Shown piece by piece: positions 6,408 to 14,121 of a stretch of DNA of 14,806 nt. A program made the position numbers and the translations under genes. Under the pieces are notes generated by a model that was not told the origin of the DNA, searched no databases, and was given only the letters and a program-made list of their open reading frames with translations. This DNA is from Firmicutes bacterium UBA5766 (lineage in GTDB: Bacteria > Bacillota > Desulfotomaculia > Desulfotomaculales > Nap2-2B): NCBI GenBank assembly GCA_002418775.1, contig DIEU01000008.1, forward strand, positions 1 through 14,806, read 5' to 3'. Numbering within the stretch: position 1 is the stretch's first letter; the number at the start of each line of letters is the position of its first letter.

Positions 6408-8447
6408 ATGTTTAAGAATCGATTTTTAAAGTTATTTGTACTGGCAGGAATCGTATCCGTAATAGCAATATTTTTCCCGGTGCAGTGTTTTGCCAAAGAG
6501 AGCTGGGATTATATGGTTTCTCTGGTAAAACACGAGGTAGAAATCAAAATCAACAGCAGGAACGGAATATATGACGGAACTAGTTTTGCAACGACTCCGC
6601 CTATTGCCAAAAACGGCAGGATATATATTCCTTTGCGTTTGCTAAAAGATACGGGGCTGGTTGAGATCATCTGGAATGGAAATAATACAGCTGATCTGGT
6701 TTCGGCGGACGGGGGATATCATGTGCGTTATCAGGCTGGTAAGCCTGTAATGTTGTATGTGAACAAGAATGAAGAGGGGGAATACATCGTTGATTATAAT
6801 AATCCGGTCACAATTCCCGCACCTTTAGCTAAAAACGGCATCTTTTACATCCCGGCTAAATCCCTTGACCAGGTTTTGAGAAAAAACATTAACTATGCTA
6901 ATAATACCCTGACAATCTACTGGAGAGTTCCTTTGATTGAAAGAAATAGTTTTCCTGTAAAGACAGAAGCTGAAAACCAAGTTTTAAAAATAGCATATGA
7001 TGATGGGCTGGATATTCCTTTGGTGATGCGGATGTCAGATATTGAGGGCGGAGGCTCTTTACAAAATGGAAAAAGCGAAGAACTTATTCTGGATGGTAAA
7101 AAATTTCATATAATCGAGGTTTCTCTCCCCTTGCAACCCGGCGACAATCTTTTTTATCTGTGGGCAAGGGGAGGCAATCAAGATCAGTATGATTCTTTTG
7201 TTATCAAAAGAGAAGTAGCAGATGCCAGCTTAGTGCCTATTAACTATAATGATTCTATGGATTATATGTTTATAGATACTAAAGTCCGTGATGTTTTTGA
7301 GATCACCGAACCTGAAAGCGGCTATATCAAACTTGCGGCTCCCGGACAGATGGATTTTAAAGGCCATTTGAAAGTCAATAGTTTTGGAGATAATGTTTTT
7401 TCTATAAAAGTAGGTAAACTAGTTGAAGGTAAATATCAGAAATACAGTAGTGAGGAACTTCCCGTGGCAGACAGGCAGTTCGGCACAGTACTTAATTTCA
7501 AGGAACCAGGTTCTTATTGGCTGGAAGTGTTTAGTCCCAAATATATTCCGTCTGTCGAATCCGGTCCGTGTTTCACAAAATGGGCGGATGTCAGGGTGGA
7601 AGTTGCGGATCCGGCCATCAATGAGTTGCGGGGAAATACTACCGGTAATATCAATAATAACGGCTTGTATGCTAAGGCCGGCGACTGGATTTACTACAGC
7701 AATCTTAAAGACCAGGGAAAACTATATAAAATGAAAGTCGATGGAAGCGAGGCAATAAAAATCACCGATGATCTTGCTTGGTATATAAATGTAATCGGTG
7801 ACGATATCTTTTACAGCGGCGGGGACGGATGGAATCTGACGAAAATCAAAACCGGCGGAAGCGGGAAAACGGTACTGGATACCCAAGCCTACCATGTCAA
7901 TGTTATCAATGGCTGGATTTATTATACCAAAGGTTTTCTGCAAGACGGGAAAATTTATAAAATGAAAACGGATGGCAGCAATCGTACTCAGATAAGTGAG
8001 GATCATATAAGCGATCTGGTAGCAACTAACAATGCCATCTATTATTCATCCGATTATTATGGTAAATTAATTAAAATCAATCTTGACGGGAGCGGCAAGA
8101 TCAAACTATTCGCTGCCAGAGCTAATTTCGGAATAAATGGATTAAATGTTGAAGATAATTGGCTCTATTTTAATCATAATGATGCTCTTTATAAAATCAA
8201 AACCGACAGTACGGAATTGAGTAAGATATGCGGTGATGATGCCCGATGTATCAATGTTTCCGGCGACTGGGTTTATTATAGCGACTACTCCGAGGATCGT
8301 AAAGTATTATATAGAATCAATGTCGACGGTACTGGCAAGGAAAAGTTGAGCGATGATAAACCGGGGTACATCTTTGTGCTGGATGATAAGATATTTTACT
8401 ATGATCTATACGGTAATATCATGAAAGAAATAGATAAACCGCTTTGA
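6408..8447 (+). CDS. Exported protein: copper amine oxidase N-like stalk plus DUF5050-type beta-propeller
   Basis: This 679-residue protein starts with a signal peptide: basic MFKNRFLK, a hydrophobic stretch to about residue 24, and a cleavage-like region around CFAKES near residue 29. Residues about 40-175 match the copper amine oxidase N-terminal-like (stalk) domain, with paired GRIYIPLRLL and GIFYIPAKSL segments. This is a common extracellular module in Bacillota that does not imply oxidase activity. A beta-rich middle (about 180-400) is unassigned. From about residue 410 to the end come six to seven repeats of the pattern 'aWIYYsn...gkLYKikxDGsgktkls', typical of the DUF5050 / prolow-density-lipoprotein-like propeller family. 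AGGGGG at 6396-6401 sets the start. The gene is visibly AT-richer than its neighbours and uses more A/T-ending codons, which may reflect separate acquisition. It probably acts at the cell surface; ligand unknown. Confidence 0.85.
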   Translation: MFKNRFLKLFVLAGIVSVIAIFFPVQCFAKESWDYMVSLVKHEVEIKINSRNGIYDGTSFATTPPIAKNGRIYIPLRLLKDTGLVEIIWNGNNTADLVSADGGYHVRYQAGKPVMLYVNKNEEGEYIVDYNNPVTIPAPLAKNGIFYIPAKSLDQVLRKNINYANNTLTIYWRVPLIERNSFPVKTEAENQVLKIAYDDGLDIPLVMRMSDIEGGGSLQNGKSEELILDGKKFHIIEVSLPLQPGDNLFYLWARGGNQDQYDSFVIKREVADASLVPINYNDSMDYMFIDTKVRDVFEITEPESGYIKLAAPGQMDFKGHLKVNSFGDNVFSIKVGKLVEGKYQKYSSEELPVADRQFGTVLNFKEPGSYWLEVFSPKYIPSVESGPCFTKWADVRVEVADPAINELRGNTTGNINNNGLYAKAGDWIYYSNLKDQGKLYKMKVDGSEAIKITDDLAWYINVIGDDIFYSGGDGWNLTKIKTGGSGKTVLDTQAYHVNVINGWIYYTKGFLQDGKIYKMKTDGSNRTQISEDHISDLVATNNAIYYSSDYYGKLIKINLDGSGKIKLFAARANFGINGLNVEDNWLYFNHNDALYKIKTDSTELSKICGDDARCINVSGDWVYYSDYSEDRKVLYRINVDGTGKEKLSDDKPGYIFVLDDKIFYYDLYGNIMKEIDKPL

Positions 8448-8588
8448 AGAAAAAGAAGTAAATATACTGGTATGGAATATAATAGAAAGTTTCCTTTGGA
8501 CAAGCCCACAAAGAGAATAAAGAACAAAATACATTTAACGGCTTATTAAACTACTGATTAATAAATAGCAAAAACGGAGGCGGCCGGG

Positions 8589-11231
8589 ATGCTTAAATCA
8601 AGGGTGAATGTATCTTTTCCCGTCATTTTTTTATTGGCAATCATCATCTTCTCCGGGTTGACAGGCAAACCCCTGGACGCTTGGGTTGCCGGGCAAAGCC
8701 CGCCTGCCGGCAGCGCAGCGGCGACGGCAGGCGAATCGCTGGATAAATTAAAGGCAAAACTGTGCCAGGCCGCGAACGACCAGGAAATCAGAAGAATTAT
8801 TGATGAGTTCAACGCCCTGCCGGGGCCGAATGCTGCAGCAGCGCAAATTTTACTGGATTATCTGAAGGATAAAAATATAAATGACTACGACATTGCAGAT
8901 GTCCTGGTCAAGTTAATGACAGACGATCAGGTTTCTCATCTGGCTAGAGAAATCAGTACTTATGACGAAGCTAATTGTGACCGGTACCTGATTCCCGTTT
9001 TGATTGCCCGCATCAAAAACACCGCTGATCTAACCAACACACTGATTTCATTACAGGAAAATTATTTCTTTGGAAATTACCAAAAGCTTATCGAACAGAA
9101 CTGGCAAAATATTTTTGCCGGTTCAACTGAAGCCGTGCCCTGGCTGGATAAGGTTTATGCCAAACTGGTTAACCCGATGGCCCGGCAGTATTTTATTCTA
9201 GCTGTTGGCGCCGCTGCCCAAAAGCAACCTGCCGGAGCAGTCCGTTCGGTGGCCACCGGATGGCTTTGGCGTATTCAGGAAAAGGAATCGAACTCCGCTG
9301 ACCGTTATGATCAAGTTCTTACACTTTACGGGCTTGGTGAAACTAAAGCGTTGGGGACTATAGACAATCTCTATTCAGGTCTTGCTTCCCCCGGAGAAAA
9401 AGCAGACTTGATCCGTAAAGTTGCCGACTTCGCACACTGGCCGCCGGAAGGCGCCAGTACGAATGGATTAATTGACTGGCTGTGGAAAGTAGCCGGAAAG
9501 GACGCGTCTGCGTACTGCCGCCAGGTAACTTTTTCCGCTCTTTATACGGATTTGGGACAGGAAAAGGCGCTGGAACAGTTCGTGCGGGAAACGGATTTAA
9601 ATGGAGTGGCTTTGGCTCCCCTTGCCCAGGAAGATCCTGTATTCCGGGTAGACGGTACGGACTGGCGGATGTTGAAAAGCGCCTGCCAGAAGTACCCTCA
9701 AAGTTTTCTGGGCAGGGGAATCAAGGCGTACGAAGAAGTACGGAGGCAGTCTTATTTTGAGATAGATCGGCCGGAAGAACAATATGATACATTCTGGTTT
9801 CCTTCATACGGGGACGAGGAGTATGATCCAGGCCGGGAAATCCCCGGCTGGGAAAAATTCCTGACAGAATTTCCCTGCCACCCGGCTGCAGACGACGCCG
9901 CTTACCGCCTGGCCCGCTGTTACGAAATAAAGGGCCGTTTCACTGACGCTGTTAAAACGATGCAAAAAGCGCGCTTCTTACCTGACAGAGATATGTACTA
10001 CGCGGCAGACGGCAGATTGGTTTACATCCTTGATGTAAAAATGACCTATGACCAATTGAAAGCACTGTCCTTGAACAAACTGGAACCGTCCCTTGATGCG
10101 TTTGTTGAGTATTCCCTGGCTGTAAAAGAAATCCGCCGGGATAACTTCAAGCAAGCTGCAGCCGGGCTGGAGGAGTTTTTAAAGCAGGAAGCTGACCCTG
10201 CCGGCAAATACGTTTTTCCGTTTGACTTTTATAACAACAATAATAAATACGATTTCCGCAGCGCAGCAGAAAAGCAGCTTGCCGACGTAAAAAAGCTTGC
10301 CGTCTTAAAGTCACAGTGGGAAGCATCCAAAGCTCCGGCTGATTTATACAATTTGGCTGCAGCCATTTATCATAACGAGATGCTCTACTATAACCACTTA
10401 TGGGCTGGGGAGAGGCAGTCATACAACTGGCTGGGATATATCATCGACACGGGTTACGGACACGCGCCGGCTGAAATGGCTGATTTCGCCCGGGCGATGA
10501 TTAACTACAATCACAGCCTGCCGTATTTCCAGCAGGTTGATCGGGATCAGTCATCTGCGACGGAGTTAAAAGCCAGGGCGCTTTACTCCACCGGTCTTTG
10601 CTATATTGGCCTGGACGAGTGGGGAAACGACGCCTCGTTTGCCTTCAACCCAATGGAGATTCGGGGGGAAATTATCTCGACTTACCGGCAATTCATAGAA
10701 AAATACCCGGACTGCACAATGGCCGATGACGCTCTGCTGGCGCTCGGCGCATACACTGGTGACTCTGCTTACTTGCAAAGGATAATTAAAGAATACCCGT
10801 CGAGCGACGTAATGGACAAAGCAAAGAAATTAATCGAAGATATGAAATCGCCGTATTACACGCCTTTTGGCCAGTATGGAGGATTGGCGCCTTTCAAAAT
10901 TATATCCCTGGATGACGAAAACATTCCGCAGGAAATTAAGAATTGGGTATCCGCCAACATCCCGCTGTCTTTTAACGGCTCGAAAACATCGGGCAAATGG
11001 AGCTACCTGCTTATCTCCGCGGGGCAAAAACCAACAGCCGGATACAGCGTTAAAGTTAACAGTATCTTCGGTAAAGAGGATAAATTAAAGATCTACTACC
11101 GGATTGACAGCCCTGCGCCTGGGCAGATTACAGCGCAGGAGATCACCTGCCCATATATTTTGCTCCGTGTTCCGGCTAATAAGACTATGGCGCAATTTGT
11201 GGAAGGGAACCCGTGGGAAGAGCCGAAGTAA
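8589..11231 (+). CDS. Exported TPR-like protein with C-terminal PrcB domain
   Basis: This 880-residue protein begins with a signal peptide (basic MLKSRVNV, hydrophobic FPVIFLLAIIIFSGL, likely cleavage after about residue 30) and has no lipobox cysteine. The bulk is alpha-helical. Residues about 425-465 (CHPAADDAAYRLARCYEIKG) and about 695-745 (YRQFIEKYPDCTMADDALLA) resemble tetratricopeptide/YfiO-like repeats, which bind protein partners. Residues about 768-868 match the PrcB C-terminal domain, with the signature AGQKPTAGYSVKV followed by alternating strands and a final CPYILLRV strand. PrcB is the accessory protein of the PrcA protease complex in Treponema, and this domain is widespread in Bacillota. 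GGAGG at 8576-8580 with 8-base spacing fixes the start. It follows the stalk/propeller gene after 141 bases without a convincing promoter or terminator. A cell-envelope scaffold role is inferred. Confidence 0.85.
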   Translation: MLKSRVNVSFPVIFLLAIIIFSGLTGKPLDAWVAGQSPPAGSAAATAGESLDKLKAKLCQAANDQEIRRIIDEFNALPGPNAAAAQILLDYLKDKNINDYDIADVLVKLMTDDQVSHLAREISTYDEANCDRYLIPVLIARIKNTADLTNTLISLQENYFFGNYQKLIEQNWQNIFAGSTEAVPWLDKVYAKLVNPMARQYFILAVGAAAQKQPAGAVRSVATGWLWRIQEKESNSADRYDQVLTLYGLGETKALGTIDNLYSGLASPGEKADLIRKVADFAHWPPEGASTNGLIDWLWKVAGKDASAYCRQVTFSALYTDLGQEKALEQFVRETDLNGVALAPLAQEDPVFRVDGTDWRMLKSACQKYPQSFLGRGIKAYEEVRRQSYFEIDRPEEQYDTFWFPSYGDEEYDPGREIPGWEKFLTEFPCHPAADDAAYRLARCYEIKGRFTDAVKTMQKARFLPDRDMYYAADGRLVYILDVKMTYDQLKALSLNKLEPSLDAFVEYSLAVKEIRRDNFKQAAAGLEEFLKQEADPAGKYVFPFDFYNNNNKYDFRSAAEKQLADVKKLAVLKSQWEASKAPADLYNLAAAIYHNEMLYYNHLWAGERQSYNWLGYIIDTGYGHAPAEMADFARAMINYNHSLPYFQQVDRDQSSATELKARALYSTGLCYIGLDEWGNDASFAFNPMEIRGEIISTYRQFIEKYPDCTMADDALLALGAYTGDSAYLQRIIKEYPSSDVMDKAKKLIEDMKSPYYTPFGQYGGLAPFKIISLDDENIPQEIKNWVSANIPLSFNGSKTSGKWSYLLISAGQKPTAGYSVKVNSIFGKEDKLKIYYRIDSPAPGQITAQEITCPYILLRVPANKTMAQFVEGNPWEEPK

Positions 11232-11698
11232 TGGCAGACAACCACCGGCGCTGCTTTGCAACTGCTTCCCGCATGAGAACGGATGTATATTCAAGTAAAC
11301 AAATCCCTTGGCTTCCTTTTCTCAAATTACGACATATCATTGCAATTTTGACTCGTTGTTGTAATATGTCACTTGAAGCAACCCGATGGACAATCGACCG
11401 CGAGAAAAATGTATTCCTCATTTGGGGACATCAGGAACGGGAGGAATCCTATGATTTCTATTTTCTTTTGTGTTGGAATAATACACCTATATCTGTTAAA
11501 CTAAGCAAAACATGGATAAATCGGGAGACCTGCGAATGGCAACTCCTTTATATAAAGATACCGGAAGATTTGAGAGAAAAAACGGGCGAGATTGTCCAAA
11601 GTCTAAAAGACGCGCTTATTGTCTATGGATTCAACGGAAGTCCAGATGAGCCTTTCGATACTTTCAATAAAAACATCAAAGTTCAATTTAGTTTTTAA
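11231..11698 (+). CDS. Hypothetical small protein, start uncertain
   Basis: I do not recognise this protein. With the start at ATG 11231 it has 155 residues and overlaps the previous stop as TAATG, the classic coupled arrangement, with GGGAAG upstream. Another ATG in the same frame lies at 11213 and one at 11366. The first 45 residues after 11231 (rich in Arg and Cys) look like translated spacer. The part from 11366 on (110 residues, starting MSLEATRWTIDREKN) looks like a real compact alpha/beta domain: alternating strands FLIWGHQ, YDFYFLLCW and WQLLYIKI, then an amphipathic helix LREKTGEIVQSLKDAL. No ribosome binding site precedes 11366. The DNA is AT-rich compared with the upstream gene. 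No signal peptide or membrane segment is seen. That something here is coding is likely; the boundary and function are unknown. Confidence 0.5.
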   Translation: MADNHRRCFATASRMRTDVYSSKQIPWLPFLKLRHIIAILTRCCNMSLEATRWTIDREKNVFLIWGHQEREESYDFYFLLCWNNTPISVKLSKTWINRETCEWQLLYIKIPEDLREKTGEIVQSLKDALIVYGFNGSPDEPFDTFNKNIKVQFSF

Positions 11699-11975
11699 AG
11701 TTATTTTCACAATCAATTGAAAGCCGAGTCGTAAATTAGTTTATTAAAAGAAGCCTTTCCTGATAGATGGTTTATTAAACCCTCCTTCCTATTTTATATC
11801 CCGTTTAACTCTAATCTGAAAATAAGTTTTCATAATTCATAGCGCCGTTTAAGCGGCATGTGAAACTACTCTACTCCAAAAATAATCTTTTCATTCTTCC
11901 AGAAACTAATTTACATCAGGGAGGTCAACTGCCTGCGTGCTTAATAATCGCCCCTTCAGCAGCACGGATGTCCAA
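11699..11975. other. AT-rich convergent intergenic gap
   Basis: This stretch lies between the end of the small plus-strand gene and the end of the minus-strand tusA-like gene. It should hold terminators for both, but no GC-rich hairpin followed by a T-run is seen. It contains two copies of GTTTATTAAA (about 11738 and 11770), the second forming the short palindrome GGTTTA-T-TAAACC, and a GCCGT-TTAA-GCGGC hairpin near 11843-11856 without a T-run. No gene is supported here. Confidence 0.6.
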
Positions 11976-12200
11976 TCAGGCTTTTTTTATTCTCGCTATA
12001 ATAACCCCGTTTTCCTCGTCCAGGGACAGCAGAATATTGTTTGTCTTTTTGCACCAGGAGTCAATATCTTTTTTGAAACCCTGGTCAGTTACCTCAATAC
12101 ATAAAATATCGCCACAGTCGCAGGCCTTGGCTTCTTTGAATAGTTGAACAATAGGTCCGGGACACTGCATCCCTCTCGCGTTTATTTTTATTTCCGCCAT
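11976..12200 (-). CDS. tusA: TusA/SirA-family sulfur carrier protein
   Basis: This 74-residue protein is the usual size for the TusA/SirA/YeeD family and has its signature near the N-terminus, RGMQCPGPIVQL. Cys13 in the CPxP motif is the persulfide-carrying residue, and the preceding INARG strand is typical. Family members accept sulfane sulfur on this cysteine and pass it to partners for thiouridine formation, molybdenum enzymes or sulfur energy metabolism. Extra cysteines at about residues 27, 29, 34 and 49 are not part of the core motif. A strong AGGAGG lies about 9 bases before the ATG. It follows the CoA-disulfide reductase-rhodanese gene by 27 bases on the same strand and shares its presumed promoter ahead of the ArsR-type gene. 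The rhodanese partner next door is the likely sulfur donor (inference). The symbol denotes the family, not proven orthology with E. coli TusA. Confidence 0.88.
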   Translation of the reverse strand: MAEIKINARGMQCPGPIVQLFKEAKACDCGDILCIEVTDQGFKKDIDSWCKKTNNILLSLDEENGVIIARIKKA

Positions 12201-12227
12201 GATAAGTTCCTCCTTATTTTTAGTTTT

Positions 12228-13713
12228 TTAATCTGTTGCAAACGGGTAAGCGGTGATGCCGCCCTCCAGCATGCTAATTTTTTCAAATCCCATTCTTTTT
12301 AGCTCTAAAAGCGCCATATACGAACGCTGACCGATCTTGCAATAAAGGATGATCTCGCTGTTCCGGTCTATTTCACCGGCGCGTGAGGCCAGTTTCCGCA
12401 GCGGTATGTTTATTGAACCGGGAATACTGCGGACGAAATACTCTTCCTCTGTCCTGACATCAACCAGGATAGCGCCCTTTTCCATCTTTTCCTTGAGGTC
12501 AATCGGCGCAATCCCGTTAAACTTGCCCGCCAATTTGTTCAGCATTACATTGGCCGACACAATGGTTGGACTCATGGCTGTTGAAAACGGTGGCGAATAG
12601 GCAAGGTCCAATTTAGCCAGTTGATCAACTGTGGACCCGAAGGTAATCGCCGTGGCCAGTATATCTATAGGTTTATCCACCACGCCCTCGCCATATATTT
12701 GCCCTCCTAAAACGCGGCGGCCGTTCCGGTCCACAATAAGCTTTGTTATTATGTCCCGGTTGCCCGGATAATAATGAGCCCGGTCCGGCGCCGGAACCAG
12801 CACCGTTTCCACATCATAACCGGCAGATTTTGCTTCTCTTTCCGAAAAGCCTGTTTTAGCTGCATTAAGATCAAATAATTTAATTATTGAAGTGCCAAGA
12901 ACACCGTTAATTCTATCCTTCGCCTGCGTGCCAGAAAGGTTTATTCCGGCAACCCTTCCGGTTTTGTTGGCTGTCGAACCCATAGGATACCAGACGGTCC
13001 GGCCTGTAATCAAGTTGGTGTTTTCAGCGCAGTCCCCCACCGCGTAAATGTCAATTATGCTTGTTTCCATTTTGCTGTTTACCGCAATAGCTCCGGTTGG
13101 ACCTATCTGCATCCCGCACTCCCGGGCCAGTTCTACATTCGGACGGACACCTACGGAAAGAACGACCAGGTCAGCCTCTATCCGGCTGTCTTCTACCAAA
13201 ACTGTCCCCACTTCACCCCGGCCGTTATCTTCAAAACCTTTCACGGCCACGCCGGTTAAAATATCGGCTCCTTTTTCTCTTAAATATTTTTCTACATAGT
13301 GAGCCGAATCCGGATCAAAAGACGGAAGCATATGTGGCGCAAGTTCAACAATAGTCGTCTTTATTCCCGTACGGATCAGGTTCTCAGCAACCTCCAAGCC
13401 AATCATTCCACCCCCGACGACTACGGCTTTCCTTATGTTCCGCTCACTGAGCAGCTTTTTTATGGCAAACGCTTCCCCAAGGGTGCGTAATGTTATAATC
13501 TATGAGGAAGTCTTCCGGGTTTTTGACAAGGAGTTCTTTTTCCTCCCTGATTACATCACCGATATAATAAGGAATACCGCAGCCGGCGTAAGATACGTAA
13601 GGTTCCCTTGTTAAAACCGTCACTCTGAGATTGGGATTCTCCCTCCTGGCTTTAGCCGCTGCTTTTGTGCCGGCGGCCACACCGCCGATTATGACAACAT
13701 TCCCAGACCCCAT
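12228..13713 (-). pseudogene. Broken CoA-disulfide reductase-rhodanese fusion (internal deletion and frameshift)
   Basis: The sequence encodes most of an FAD/NAD(P)H disulfide oxidoreductase of the CoA-disulfide reductase / NADH-dependent sulfur reductase type with a C-terminal rhodanese domain. The N-terminal piece (13713 down to about 13486, 76 homologous residues) has the FAD-binding VVIIGGVAAGTKAA and the redox cysteine in SYAGCGIPYYIG (Cys45), and stops at 13444 in the wrong frame. The second frame resumes near 13484 with TLGEAFAIKKLLSE, then the NAD-binding VVVGGGMIGLEVAE, the dimerisation domain, and a rhodanese with active-site YCKIGQRSY near the end. About 60 residues between DYNIT and TLGEA, including the usual 'ATGA' FAD strand, are absent. 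Intact relatives run to about 550-560 residues; the pieces here sum to about 493. GGAGGAG precedes ATG 13713. The downstream part alone (from ATG 13406, 392 residues) would lack FAD binding. A real deletion or an assembly error are both possible. Confidence 0.85.
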
Positions 13714-13716
13714 ATC

Positions 13717-14022
13717 CTACTCCTCCTTCTGTTTGTTAAAATCTAATTCGTTATCCAGTATTAAGCTGACAATCTGCCTGACCTGTGCGTTCACAACCTC
13801 ATAGCAAATTTCTGTTCCCTGACGCCTTCCCTTAATAATTCCCTTGCTCCGCAAGATCCCCAACTGCTGGGAAACGGTCGACTGGGGCATTTCAAGACAA
13901 GTTCTCATTTTATTCACATTACATTGATTTTCCATAAGCCCATGCACGATACAAAGCCTGACCGGATGTGCCAGCGCTTTAAGCAAATCAGCTTTTTCTT
14001 CATAGCTTTTAATGTCGACCAT
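13717..14022 (-). CDS. ArsR/SmtB-family transcriptional repressor
   Basis: This 101-residue winged-helix protein is typical of the ArsR family: an N-terminal helix with LLKALAHPVRLCIVHGL, a recognition region PQSTVSQQLGILRSKGII (about 46-63), and a wing GRRQGTEICYEV (65-76). Cysteines lie at 24, 34, 42 and 73. Cys34 (NQCNVNK) falls where ArsR proteins often place a sensor cysteine, and Cys73 lies in the wing strand. Together with the downstream CoA-disulfide reductase-rhodanese and TusA genes this suggests response to persulfide/polysulfide, as in SqrR/BigR-type regulators, although their exact cysteine pair is not obvious here and a metal is possible. It is the first gene of the minus-strand operon, 3 bases ahead of the reductase gene. 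GGGAGG lies a rather long 17 bases upstream of the ATG; AAAGAG is closer. An inverted repeat over its promoter implies autorepression. Confidence 0.9.
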   Translation of the reverse strand: MVDIKSYEEKADLLKALAHPVRLCIVHGLMENQCNVNKMRTCLEMPQSTVSQQLGILRSKGIIKGRRQGTEICYEVVNAQVRQIVSLILDNELDFNKQKEE

Positions 14023-14050
14023 CAGAACTCTTTATTTAACCTCCCTTCAT

Positions 14051-14078
14051 ATATCATAATATTGTTATATTACGATAT
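14051..14078. promoter_or_regulatory. Inverted-repeat operator ahead of the ArsR-type gene
   Basis: ATATCATAATAT (14051-14062) and ATATTACGATAT (14067-14078) form 12-bp arms with one mismatch and a 4-base spacer; one further base pair extends each arm. Size, AT-richness and symmetry fit an ArsR-family operator. It lies 29 bases upstream of the repressor's ATG and covers the predicted -10 box on the minus strand, so binding would block transcription. Confidence 0.65.
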
Positions 14079-14095
14079 AACGATTATTATTGCAA
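14067..14095 (-). promoter_or_regulatory. Predicted sigma-A promoter of the arsR-CoADR-tusA operon
   Basis: Reading the minus strand, TTGCAA (14095-14090) is followed after 17 bases by TAATAT (14072-14067), a fair match to the vegetative -35 and -10 consensus. The -10 box lies inside the inverted-repeat operator, the arrangement expected for a self-repressed ArsR operon. Confidence 0.55.
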
Positions 14096-14121
14096 CAAAA
14101 ATTTTTTTATTTTTATCACAG

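Noticed and set aside
8478..8483. Perfect TATAAT in the gap before the TPR/PrcB gene
   Set aside because: No -35 hexamer lies 16-18 bases upstream and there is no TGn extension, so a promoter is not supported.
11340..11367. TTGCAA-16-TAATAT promoter-like pair before the small hypothetical gene
   Set aside because: The -10 box would overlap the candidate ATG at 11366, so its transcript would begin after that start and no later in-frame start fits. AT-rich coincidence is more likely.
11769..11856. GGTTTA-T-TAAACC palindrome and GCCGT-TTAA-GCGGC hairpin as terminators
   Set aside because: The stems are short or AT-rich and neither is followed by a T-run on either strand, so intrinsic terminators are not supported.
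13400..13500. Programmed ribosomal frameshift in the CoA-disulfide reductase gene
   Set aside because: About 60 homologous residues are absent at the junction, so shifting frame would still not give a complete enzyme.
13924..14121. Treating the ComEC-like gene as starting at ATG 13924
   Set aside because: This part is antisense to the ArsR-type gene and its promoter, and its translation is Ile/Phe-rich without any homology to the hydrolase N-terminus.
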